Origin: Blumeriella jaapii
Taxonomy: Eukaryota > Ascomycota > Leotiomycetes > Helotiales > Drepanopezizaceae
Length of the DNA stretch: 64,000 nucleotides
NCBI GenBank assembly: GCA_009599575.1
Contig: VWND01000009.1
Coordinates: 62,001 to 126,000 of the forward strand
Reading direction: 5' to 3'
The position numbers were made by a program, and so were the translations under genes. Below the pieces are notes generated by a model. It made no database searches. It saw nothing but the letters and a program-made list of their open reading frames with translations, and had not been told where the DNA came from. Shown piece by piece: positions 39,331-49,295 of this stretch (position 1 is the first letter of the stretch; every line of letters begins with the position of its first letter).

Positions 39331-39765
39331 TGGTTTCCTGGAAAATACTTTTTTCGAAGGCTCCACCCCTTCTTTTGTATTTATACGCGCTTTCTACTAG
39401 AAATATAAAAGGTAGAAATCAATCTGACTATCAACCCAATTTTATTTAAGCTTTATTATCTGAATTAGTGTTTCCCTGCCTTTTAATTCTTACACTTGAT
39501 TATTAATTTCGGAAATTATGGTATAATTCTAGAAAAAGCTTAGTTAGCCGAATATCAAGTTTTATTAAACTGTAATAAACGCAAGTTTTATTAGCCGAAG
39601 TTTTACTTTTTTATAACCTTTTACGCTCGTTATATTAAAATCTTTTATTTGCATTTCCGAAAGATTTAATCTCGCTATTAAAACGACGCTGTAAAACGTG
39701 ACAAAAACTTTAATTAATTATGGCAAACCTACGACGCTATGCGAAGCGCGAAAAAGTCGAATTTT

Positions 39766-39800
39766 ACTCGCGGTGCCAATTTCGATAGCGACGCCAATGG
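39766..39800 (-). repeat. related 35 bp repeat in gypsy copy F
   Basis: CTCGCGGTGCCAATTTCG followed by ATAGCGACGCCAATGG is, on the - strand, close to the gypsy-1 unit (CATTGGCG...GGCACCGCGAG). It lies in a different element family, upstream of RT and not between RNase H and integrase. Confidence 0.5.
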
Positions 39801-40740
39801 AATAATACAAAAAATTACATCATTTTTCTAAGCTGCCGATTCTTTTTCTATTATTTCTTTTTCTTTTTTTTTTTTTTCGTTAAAACAGCTTTTTCGTTTT
39901 ACGAAAAACAATTATACCAAAAACCGAAGAAAAGCTTTCGCCGCGATAGCTTTTCAGCTTAATATAATCGATAATTTAAATAAACCATTTTTTAAATTTT
40001 TTAAACGATCAGTTCGAAAACGAATCCTTTAATCTATTGCTTATTTAATTTTTATCTGCTAAATTATTGCATACGCTTTTAAGCTGATTTTAAAAAAAAA
40101 CAATTAAAGTGTTTTTAATTTTTTTATACGAAATCGATAAAATACTAGACGACCTTACGTATAATACTTTTCTTAAAACCCAATTTTACAATTTTTTCGA
40201 ACGTTTCAGAACTAACGAAATATCGATTTCGATCTTTTCAATTAACTTAGCAAAGTTAATTTCGAATAAACTTTTTTTCGAATCTTTTTCTCCGAAATAT
40301 AAAAACTTCGAATACGTGTTTTTTAAGGCCGCTAATAACGAGCTAGCCTTTCACCGGCCCTACGACTATAAAATCGAGCTTATTATAAATAAAAAAAAGC
40401 TAAAATATACTCTTTTATACAAAATATCGATTCTAAAGCTCGAGATTATTAAAATCTATTTGCAAAATAACTTTAACAAAAGCTTTATCGAATTTTCTAC
40501 CGCTTTTTTCGCTGCTTCAATGTTTTTCGCTAAAAAACCCGACGGTTTATTGCGTTTTTATATCGATTATCGAGCTTTTAATAACGTTATTCGTAAAAAT
40601 CGGTATCTTTTTTTTTTATCGATAAAACTTTTGCTCGTTTTTCGAAAGCGCGAATTTTTACAAAGCTCGATATTCGTTAAGTTTTTTTATAAAATTCGAA
40701 TAAATTCCGTTAATAAAAATTAACGACGTTTCGTACGCGT

Positions 40741-40755
40741 TACGGCGCTTATAAA
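40741..40755 (+). repeat. target-site duplication, left copy (15 bp)
   Basis: TACGGCGCTTATAAA is repeated exactly at 41,781-41,795. In copy F the sequence encodes the conserved RT block around RYGAYK, so the uninterrupted host site can be inferred. Confidence 0.85.
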
Positions 40756-41780
40756 GCCGCCCCTCGGGGTGCGAGGTCGACGACGATCTCGCGGGCTAGA
40801 TTCAATACCTGTACGTGGTGCCTGGTACGAACCTTCCGCCTTTTCGATTGCAATTAACGCTTTTTTCCTAAGGCAGAAAAGCGTCGTTGCATTCGAAAAG
40901 TGTCGGGAAAGCCAAAATTAAGCAATCGACACGTGGCGACTTCGAAAAGATTTTTTTTACCGGCGATCCGGGCCATTTTTACGACTACGCATATAATACT
41001 ACGATCTACCTAACGAAGGCATACCTACTGAGAATTCCAAAAGAATTGTATTAAAAAGAAAAGACGGAAAATAAAAAAAAATCGACAGTTCGATTATCGA
41101 AAATCCGGTACAGCGCTTTCGAATAAATCGTTTTTACCGAACACAACCGACTCGACAGCATATTTGACGAAGGAAAAAGTGCCGGTAGAATATACGTAAC
41201 CGCGTATAAAACAAACGTTCGAGAAACAACTCGGCGCCGCCAATTCGAAGTTCTGAAAATGCTTTTCAAAATTACAAAAGAGTTGCGATACCGCGGAATC
41301 AAAAACCCGGGATATGCGTATTAAAAAAGCTTTTTCTCAATCGTGGTTTTTACTTTTTTAATACGTATATACTTTGTAATTTTTAAAAACATCGAAAGCC
41401 TTTTGATTTCTAATTTCTGCTATTTTTGTTATTTTGTTTTATTTTTTCTTTTAGGCCTATTGGTCATACTACGTTTGCGTTTTATAAACACGCAATTGAC
41501 AGGCCAAATTTGGCCGGTGCCGTACGCATAATTCTTGAGTTTAAACCCAAAGCTTTACGCTTATACTTTTTTTTTATTAACGGACCATCGCAAAAGGCGG
41601 CGAAAAGCGTAATCGACAGCAGCAGTAGCTGTACTAATACGAATTGCTTTCGGGGTCGTACTTTTTATATTTAAATCCTTAGCTTAGCACGTCTCCGTAC
41701 CCCCTGGGAGGTCCTAGGAAGGCAGACCGAGTTATGGCTGCCCTCCGCTAGACGTTAATCAATACTACTACTACTACTAC
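40756..41780 (+). mobile_element. 1,025 bp insertion with (ACT)n end, probable non-LTR retroelement
   Basis: This insertion sits in the RT of copy F between two identical 15 bp direct repeats. The 3' end is a short ACT trinucleotide repeat (about 41,762-41,780), as in retroelements that insert by target-primed reverse transcription (LINE/SINE type). The first 80 and last 130 bases are GC-richer and little mutated (CCCTCGGGGTGCGAGG; GTACCCCCTGGGAGG), whereas the middle is AT-rich. No RT or endonuclease is visible, so it would be 5'-truncated or non-autonomous. A weak Pol III B-box-like GGTACGAACC is at about 40,828. Family unrecognised. Confidence 0.6.
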
Positions 41781-41795
41781 TACGGCGCTTATAAA
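41781..41795 (+). repeat. target-site duplication, right copy (15 bp)
   Basis: This is an exact repeat of 40,741-40,755. It restores the RT reading of copy F to its right. Confidence 0.85.
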
Positions 41796-44731
41796 TGCAA
41801 AATGCTATTTTTTGGCTTTATTAATAAATTCGTAATTTACTAACGCTATATAAACAACGTTTTTTCGATTATTTAAACGATTTTTGTATTGCATATCTGA
41901 ACGATATTTTTATTTATTCCTCCGACCTTTTAAAACACGCTATATATATTCGCAAAATGCTTTAAAAGCTCGTTGACGCTAAATTATAGGCCGATATTCG
42001 AAAATTTAAATTTAACGTTATTCGGATCCGTTATTTAAGCTTTATTATTTTTATTAAAAGCTTAAAAATAAACTTAGAAAAGATTTCCGTAATCGCTTAT
42101 TAAAAGCCTTTTACTATTATAAAAAGTATATAAAACTTTTTTGGTTTTTGTAATTTCTACCGACGTTTTATTCGAAATTACGGTATAATTGCAAAACTTT
42201 TGATTTATTTAACCAAGGCTAACGTTTTTTATAATTTCATTTTTAAATATCAGAAAAGTTTCGACCTTTTTATACTAGCTTTTATTACTGCACCAGTTTT
42301 ATAATATTACAGGCAAAACTTTTTTTATATATTAAAAACTAACGCTTCCGACGGCGTAGTAGCTTTTATGCTTTCGCAATTTTATAATAACGATTGGCTT
42401 TTAATCGCTTATTTTAGCAAAACCATAATTTTCGCAAAGCTAAACTACGTCGTATACGATAAAAAAATGCTCGCAATCGTAAGATTTTTAAGCAACTTTC
42501 GTACTGAATTAATTAATTCAGTTTATTAAATTAAAATAATTACTAATTATAAAGCTTTAAAATACTTTATGACTTTTAAATTTTTAAACGCTCGACAAAC
42601 ACGCTGGGCCGAGCTTCTCGCCGATTACAATTTTCTTATTACGTATAAATTAAATAAATACAATCTTTTGGCTAACGTATTAATACGTCGTACGAACGAA
42701 TTCGACCGCCAAAACTTTTTTAAACGCATCCAACGTTTGCAAACTCTTTTTCGAACAAATCAGATCGATTATCGCTTTTTAATTAAAACTTCGACCTTCC
42801 ACGGCCTTCGAAACAGCTGTTTTTATCGTTGAAATAGCTGATCTTTTTTTCGCATTTCGTATCGTTAATTAAATTTTCTACGCTAATCGCATAACTAATA
42901 GCCTGATAGCTTTTCGAAAAAAAGCTGTACGAAACGCTATAAAAAAAACGATTATAATAATACTCCGTATATATTTAAACGCGATTTGCTATTATATTAC
43001 GGTCGTTTAATAATTTCAAACGTCGATTATTTTCGTTTGACTTTTGTACGAAAAATGCACGACCAGATTTTCACCGCTTATCCTAGCGTTCGCAAAATTA
43101 CGCAATTGCTTTCGGATTAATATTATTAGCGAGGTATAACAGCTTTCGTAAAACAATACTGTCGCAACTGCCACGCTTATCGAAAAAGTTCTGTTTTAAA
43201 AAATAAACGCCCCGGCCTTTTTCAGCCTTTTTCTGTTTTTAATTATTTTTAAAAGCACGTTACGATAAACTTTTGCAATTTTAATAAAAACAAATACGAT
43301 TACGATAACGTATTCGTAATAATAAATCGTTTTTTTAAACAAGCTATTTCGATCTTTTGCTATAAAAATATCGACGCTCGAAGCCTCGCCAAATTATATA
43401 TATTCCACGTATACAAATATTTTAGCTTTTTAAAAAATATTATTAGCGATCGTAGCCTTTAGTATTAATTTACTTTCTGATCTGAATTAAACAAAATACT
43501 CGATACGTAATTAAAGCTTTCGATAGCCGCTTATTTTGAAACCGACGGTCAGACCGAAATTTATAATTAATATTTGTAAAAACGCTTTCGATTTTTTATA
43601 AATTTTTATTAAAACGATTGGAGCGAATTTCTTTTAATAATAAATTTCGCTTAAATAGTTTTTTTTTACAAAAATCTAAATAGCCTTTTATTTTTTGAAA
43701 TTGTATACGATTATACTTTTTATATCAATTAAAATTAAAAGCTCGATATTTTCTTTTTTTTTAACCTTTTATACAAGCTAAACGCAAACGAAGCTCGTGC
43801 GTACGCTCGCCGTTATTACGACGCCTGAAATTTCGCCAAATCGTATTTTTAACAAGCCTACGATAAAATAAAAAAAAATACAAATAAGTTTCGCCGCGCG
43901 ATCGATTTTAACGTTAGCAATTACGTTTGGCTCGATATACGTTTATTTCCGACCTTCCGGCCTTTTCGCAAGCTCGACAATTTTATAAACGGCTTTTTTA
44001 AAATTGTAGCCAAAATTTTCGACAACGCTTTTAAACTAGACCTTTTTAGTATTATAAACGTACATCTAGTTTTTCACGCTAATCGACTGCGTAAAGCAGC
44101 TGACGACGCGTTTCCAGATCAGATTAATTTAACCTCTGAATTTATTAATATAATTAGTAAGCTTAAATACGAAATCGAAAAATTAATCGCTTATCGAATG
44201 CAGCGAAAAACCTTTTAATACAAAGCTTTTTAAATAGGCTTAAATAAAAATTTTACGTAGTATTTCGCGTTTGATTTTATATATATTTTTCTAAAGGTGC
44301 GCGACTTTCATTTGGCGCATAAAAAGCTTTCCGGTCCCTTTGCAAAACTTATAAATTGGCTGAAAGCGTATTTCGAAAATTTAAATTCGTACGATTATTT
44401 AAATAGCGACGTACCAATAGATAAAAGCTCGAAAGCGCGCTTTTTTCGAACGGAAAAATAATATAACGACTTACTTTTTTGCCATCTTTCGTATTACCTT
44501 AGCAATTACGTGTAGCTGCAAGCTTCCTGGTCTTTTGGTAGGTTTTTTTATTAATTGTGGAAATTATTTATATATATAAAGCTTTTTTTTTTTTTGCAAC
44601 TTCTATTTTTTGCAGTTGTTAATTCTAAATAAATATTTTTGTTACAGAACCAAAGGCTCGTTTCTCATATTATATAAACACGGCGACCAGTTGACTGATC
44701 TTCCAGCCCTCCGACTGATTAGATCGTCATA

Positions 44732-45206
44732 TTAATCGGTTTTAATTACGACGAACTAATCGATTATTTTACGATTTTAATACAAAACTTTTTAGCGCTT
44801 TTTGTAAAACGTAAAACTACGTTTAAAAGCTGAAATTTATCATTTACGAAAAAAAGTCGTAAAAAACTTTCGTCGCCGCGACGCTTAATAATATTATCGA
44901 CGAAAAAGCTATTAAAACGTTCGTAAATTAAAACGATTTTTCGATTAACGTTTTATTAAGCTATTTTTCAAAAAAACAAAATAAATAAAATAATTTATAC
45001 GATAAGCGAAACGCTATTTTTTAATAAAAACCGATAGCAAAAAAGCTAAAAACAAATTAAAAAATTAAAAAAATCTGAAATTAAAAAGTTCGGTTTTGAT
45101 TAATTGGTTTTTAAATTATATAAAATAAATTAGATTGTATTTATTAAAAGTTATATTTTCTTTTGGTCGTAGTTAAAAACGACTATATATATTATTTAAA
45201 ACAGGA
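44732..45206 (+). mobile_element. gypsy-1 copy G: 3' end fragment
   Basis: This matches copy A from about 8,995 to 9,469, the last part of ORF3 and the segment before the LTR. It begins abruptly at the right end of copy F (TTAATCGGTTTTAATTACG). Only the 3' end of the element is present. Confidence 0.8.
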
Positions 45207-45473
45207 TATAAAACGGTAATATTTTATTTTAATAAGATTTGGTAATTTTAGCTATGATCGAGGCATAAATCCTTTCGAAACCTTTTGCCAGTAACCATTT
45301 TCAACAGGTATAAAAGCAAAGCATCTTTTTAAATAATACCATAGGCACGCAGTCCAATTCATACTTTTATTTATTCTTTTTTCCCTTTCTTCAGTTTCTT
45401 CTAGGGATTCCCTAGACTATTTTACCCACCGACATATGGCCGTATCAGTCTGGTTTTCCTACCTACTTTTACA
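45207..45473 (+). repeat. gypsy-1 copy G: 3' LTR (267 bp), right border of the AT-rich block
   Basis: It starts TATAAAACGG and ends ACTTTTACA. The last 150 bases are nearly unmutated. The next base begins ordinary genomic sequence. Confidence 0.85.
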
Positions 45474-45907
45474 CCAGACGGACCCTTTGTATTCTTTTAG
45501 ATCCCCAAGATTCAGTCCATCAACCTAATAAATGCCCTTTGCCCCCTGGTCCATCTTGATGTACTGTGATACTCAGCCTCCCGATTAATTAAATCTTTAT
45601 AACAAATGCTGTAAAACTGCGATATTAAATTATTTCTGATGGAATAGCTTTTTTTACATTTTCTTCCTGCGCGAATACATGGTTCGTTGGATATGATCTA
45701 AAATTTATATTTTGAATTTAACCAGAAATCATGGATAAAGGAGTGCAAATGGGTTTCCCTGGCATGATGAAAACATAATTTAGCGGCGTTCGGTAAAACC
45801 TCGCAAAAACCTGTCATCAGAACCTCTGTCACAGTTCCAAGTTCAAGCTCCCCAAGCTCGGAATCCACAGTTCACGAACCAACAACGCCCACAACCCCAT
45901 ATCAACA
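45474..45907 (+). other. spacer and EMC7 upstream region
   Basis: No gene was seen here. Composition changes from intermediate to ordinary. The final 100 bases are C/A-rich, as expected for a fungal 5' untranslated region, and end ATATCAACAATG at the EMC7 start. Confidence 0.5.
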
Positions 45908-46743
45908 ATGCGCACCTCCCTCTTTTTCGGGCTTCTCGCCCTCCCACTCGTTCTCGGTGCCCATCTCCGCCTCACGATCCCCTCCTCGCCTCGCCTCCCA
46001 CAGCCCTCGACCCAGCTCTCGCCTTCGACCCACGCAACGCTCACCACGTTTTCACGCGTGCACTCGGCGCCCCTCACGACGAACAACGCCTTCGACTTCC
46101 GTAACGTATCGGCCGGGAGCTACCTGCTGGATGTGCATTGCCACTCGCACGCCTTCGCGCCGCTAAGGGTCGACGTCTCTCCGTCGGGCGCCGGCGAGGA
46201 CGAGAAAGTGGAGGTCTGGGGCACGTTTAGGGGGAACGAGTGGAGTAACAAGGGGGAGAAGGTGGTGGTTACGGAGGCGGATGATAGGGCTGGCTTGTGG
46301 CTGTTTGAAGGGAAGGTGTTGGCAATGAAAGAATACCTTGTGGAGAGGGTTGGCTGTGAGATTGTCCTTTCCCTCTACCCTTATGTTCTTCATGTCGCAG
46401 GATTCTTACTGATGATGTGTTTTGGAATAGTCTCGCCCTTGTCTTACCTGAAGAACCCCATGATCCTTATTGCGGGCGTGTGCATGCTCTTTATCTTCGG
46501 AATGCCGTATGTCATGGACACCAGTGAGTCGCCTTTTCCATCCGTAGAAGTTGGTGTGTGCTGTGCTGATGAGATGCAGTGGATGATGAAATGAAAATCG
46601 AGTACGAGGCCTGGCAGAAAACGCCTTCTCGCCCGGCGGCGGCGGCGAAACCGCTCCAGGACTTCGACGCGGCGGCTTGGTTGGCTGGATCAAGTACGCC
46701 GAAGAGAAGCGAGACTGCTGTTGAGAAGGGAGTTACGAGGTGA
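45908..46743 (+). CDS. EMC7: ER membrane protein complex subunit 7 (EMC7)
   Basis: This is a subunit of the ER membrane complex, which inserts tail-anchored and multi-pass proteins into the ER membrane. Model: join(45908..46355, 46431..46523, 46580..46743), 234 aa. Residues 1-17 are a signal peptide ending LVLGA. A lumenal beta-sandwich domain follows, with FDFRNVSAGSYLLDV at 62-76 and FAPLRVDV at 83-90. Splicing the first intron (75 nt, branch TACTGAT) joins VG to FSPLSYLKNPM, the family signature. Residues about 158-178 form the transmembrane helix, ending GMPYVMD. The second intron (56 nt) leads to MDDEMKIEYEAWQ, the usual acidic cytosolic tail. Without splicing the frame would end at 46,594 and lose this tail. 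It converges with the WW-domain gene. It is the first intact gene beside the mutated block and shows no RIP-like damage. Confidence 0.93.
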
Positions 46744-47466
46744 TACATTTTCATGGTGTTTTCATGAGATATATGATGGGGGTGTGGATTGTAGTCGTAG
46801 TCTACAGGCTGAATATTTGTTACCAGGGCCTTTAGATGGGAAGCAGCTTAGAACTGAGTCACTACCAAACACCTCCAAGTACACTTGTACGTACGTATGT
46901 TCTTTTTTACAAGCACAAGCATAGCGACAATAGCAATCGTAATGGCGTTCAAACAAAGAAACGCAAGGAACCAGCGGATGAATCAACGGGTCATATTCGT
47001 TCGTGTGTAAAAATTAAAGAGGGAGAGAGGAGGATCAGGGGGTGGATATGTAGGTACCTTAGCTCCGGTACCGACTTGGGAATGGGACTCGGTGGGTAGG
47101 AAATGAGAGGAGAAGGGGAGAGAAGGAGAGGAGAAGCGGAGGAGAAGAGAAGAGGAGAAGAGGAGCGGAGGAAAAAAAACAGAGAGGAGAAAGGAAGAGG
47201 GCCGCTGTTGAAAAAAGGAGCTACTTGTAACGTGCCTGGTTTAGGAAAGGTATCTACATATATCGCGAACACCAAAGCCGCGTACGCGTATCTCGAAAGA
47301 AGTGGTGTTTCGTATTGGGCAAGCTCATCGAACGAGATGTCAAGGATTGAATTCGCACAAGCAAGCAAGCGCGCCCCCCAAAGCAGACCACCCCCCCACC
47401 ATTCAACCGTGTAAAACGCACCGCAGATCGTCCCAGTCATTAACGGTCATGACCTCAGCCTTCAAC
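46744..47466 (+). other. intergenic region with a polypurine tract
   Basis: This lies between the convergent ends of EMC7 and the WW-domain gene. It holds a purine-only tract rich in GGAGA at about 47,100-47,205 and an alternating TACGTACGTATG near 46,889. Short open frames here have no recognisable content. Confidence 0.5.
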
Positions 47467-48448
47467 CTAGAAATCACCACCACCATCGTCCCCTCCGCCG
47501 AAATCATCCCCATCCTGCCCATCGTTGTAGCCCTCCTGGTAGGCCTCTTCCTGATGGTCATCAATCGCATCGGCAAGCAGCATGCCACCAATCAGCCCGC
47601 CACCCACGCCGAGTGCCGCCGCCCCGCCAGCTCCCATGCCGCCGCTCTTCCGAGGAGGAGCTTGGCCGTAGCCGCCGCCGCCGCCGTAGCCCTGCGGCGG
47701 GTAGCCATGTTGCATGAAGCCCTGCTGTCCATAACCCTGCTGTCCATAGCCCTGCTGTCCGTAGCCCTGTTGCCCGTAGCCCTGCTGATACGGCTGCGGC
47801 TGCGCCGGCCGTCCGAACGGACTCCCGCCACCACCATGGGAACCTCCCGGCGCGCTCGCCTTGCCCAAGAGCTTGCCCAGGAAGCCGCCGCCCTTCTTCT
47901 GCTCCCGCGCCGGTAGCTCCTGACCATAGCCACCCTGCGACTGGCCGTAGTTCGGCTGTTGCGGTTGTTGACCGTAGCCGTTGCCTGGCAAGGGCGTGTT
48001 CATGTAATCCTGCTGCGCGCCTCGCGATGCGTGACCCGCGCGCTGGTCCTCCTCGGCTTGCAGGCGGGCGGCGAGCGCGGCGTCGGACTCGGTCGAGGGG
48101 TTCGAGTTCGAGTGCGAGCTCGAGTTCATGCCCATGCTGGAGGCGTACGGGTTGCTCTTGGTGTCTGTGGCCGGTTGCGCTCCGGAGTAGCCGGGCGGAG
48201 GGCCGGCTGGGGCGCCGTCGGAGGGAGGTGGGTAGACAGGCTCGGTGGGCTTGTCCCATTGCGATTTCTTGGTGTAGATGTTGACGTAGAACCTGATTGG
48301 GTGGGTTAGCTGTGCTGGCGCGAGCATGAGAGAGAAGAGGAAGACGAAGAAGCATGTACCATTCGCTGTATTGCTCATTCCATCGTGCGGCCCAACCCTC
48401 GGGCACCTTGGGAGGGGGAGGCCCGCTGGGCGGAACGAAGTCGCTCAT
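47467..48448 (-). CDS. WW-domain protein with Gly/Gln/Tyr-rich repeats
   Basis: Model: complement(join(47467..48292, 48360..48448)), 304 aa. The N-terminus is proline-rich ([11 protein letters not shown]). A WW domain at about residues 14-46 has the two signature tryptophans W19 and W42, 23 residues apart. The 67 nt intron falls inside this domain. Removing it joins YSEW to [12 protein letters not shown], which confirms the splice. WW domains bind proline-rich ligands. The rest is low complexity: a Ser/Asn-rich part, [13 protein letters not shown], five near-copies of QQGYG, a glycine/alanine stretch [18 protein letters not shown] that could be membrane-active, and an acidic Gly/Asp tail. Such WW plus Gly/Tyr-rich proteins are common in filamentous ascomycetes but have no assigned role that I know of. 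Start choice: first ATG preceding the WW domain. Confidence 0.85.
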
Positions 48449-48754
48449 CTTGCGTGTTGATTGCGATGATGTACGAGAGTTGGAAGAAAGTTGAGGGAGA
48501 TGGGGAGAGGTAGAGATGTAGCGGAGGAGTCCAGTCGTCGATGTTTTGTGCTCGTCGGTCGTCGGCTTGGCCGTGATCCGCCGCGATGACGAGTGCGCCT
48601 CAGCCCCTTCCGCACTGCCACATGCATGCAATGTGGCGTGGCTGGTGCTGTTGCGCGCCGTGAAAGCTAGAAAAGGTCGAGAAGCCATGGCAATAGCTTG
48701 TTTGGGTAGTCGGCACATGTACATTTGATAGTCTTGTTGACGGAAGAAGTCTTT

Positions 48755-48840
48755 CTTTCGTATATTGATATTGGACTTTCGTATGTTGATATTTGACTTT
48801 CGTTTATTGACATTGGACTTTGTTGACCTTGGACTTGAAC
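48755..48840 (+). repeat. tandem repeat, about 21 bp units
   Basis: Three to four imperfect units of the form CTTTCGTATATTGATATTGGA, the later ones shorter (CTTTGTTGACCTTGGA). It lies about 310 bp upstream of the WW-domain gene start. Confidence 0.7.
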
Positions 48841-49078
48841 ACTTGTATCATTCAACAAGCCAATGAGATGCGAAGGGAAGAAAGGCCGCCTTTCTTTAGT
48901 GACTAAACAATGTACACAATGGCCCTTCTGGTGGTACCATGCGTGAGACGGGGTATATGCAGCCAGCGAAGTAAATCTTATATTTGGGAATATCCAATGA
49001 TGATGTCTTTGCTTTCAACACAGCAAGTGCTGATCAAAGTCGTGCCGTACGGTTCGACGAGAATTTGAAATGCCCCCT

Positions 49079-49080
<2 letters not shown>

Positions 49081-49122
<42 letters not shown>
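49081..49122 (+). repeat. uninterrupted 42 nt poly-C tract
   Basis: Forty-two C in a row follow CCCCCTAC. It lies in the 3' flank of the Rab gene, so the transcribed strand would carry G if the mRNA extends that far. The length may be approximate, as such runs are hard to sequence. Confidence 0.85.
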
Positions 49123-49295
49123 AGTTCCAATGCGTGCCATCAGAGACTCCCAAGACTCTCTTTTGACAACGCCATAATTTTCCTCCCATGAACCCCAATG
49201 CCATCCCCATCTCTGAGCCTGATGTATCGACCAAGCTCCCAACGCCATCAATGCAAGTATACATATATACAGCCCTCGCTCCCCTCTCCAGCGGG

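Larger units (their letters stand above)
39340..44731 (+). mobile_element. Ty3/gypsy copy F (gag not recognisable), third family
   Basis: This pol relic is distinct from gypsy-1 and D. An open piece at 40,109-40,723 (204 codons) runs from a pre-RT segment (LAFHRPYDYKIEL) into RT (LRFYIDYRAFNNV, RKNRY). RT resumes at 41,796 after an inserted element, with the catalytic box AYLNDIFIY near 41,890. RNase H ends in the open piece 42,569-42,832 (LNARQTRWAELLADYNF). The integrase zinc region lies near 43,050-43,190, its core to about 43,650, and a C-terminal chromodomain-like end near 44,290-44,460 (VRDFHLAHKKL). No gag or paired LTRs were found, so the outer limits are approximate. Confidence 0.75.
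48449..49295 (+). other. intergenic region between WW-domain and Rab genes
   Basis: No gene was seen. It contains the WW-gene upstream region, four degenerate tandem repeats (48,755-48,840), a 42 nt C run (49,081-49,122) and the Rab 3' flank. Confidence 0.5.

Noticed and set aside
40109..40723. 204-codon open frame that might be an active retroelement gene
   Set aside because: It is an RT fragment of copy F cut by an insertion at 40,756 and followed by stops. It has no gag or paired LTRs.
1..45473. Regional centromere suggested by the AT-rich retroelement block
   Set aside because: Such blocks also occur along chromosome arms and near telomeres. Nothing in the sequence separates these, and the presence of a CENP-W gene nearby is irrelevant to location.
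47561..48724. 387-codon - frame overlapping the WW-domain gene
   Set aside because: The start of this frame reads the real first exon (MSDFVPPSG) but then runs through the intron and out of frame. The spliced model restores the WW domain.
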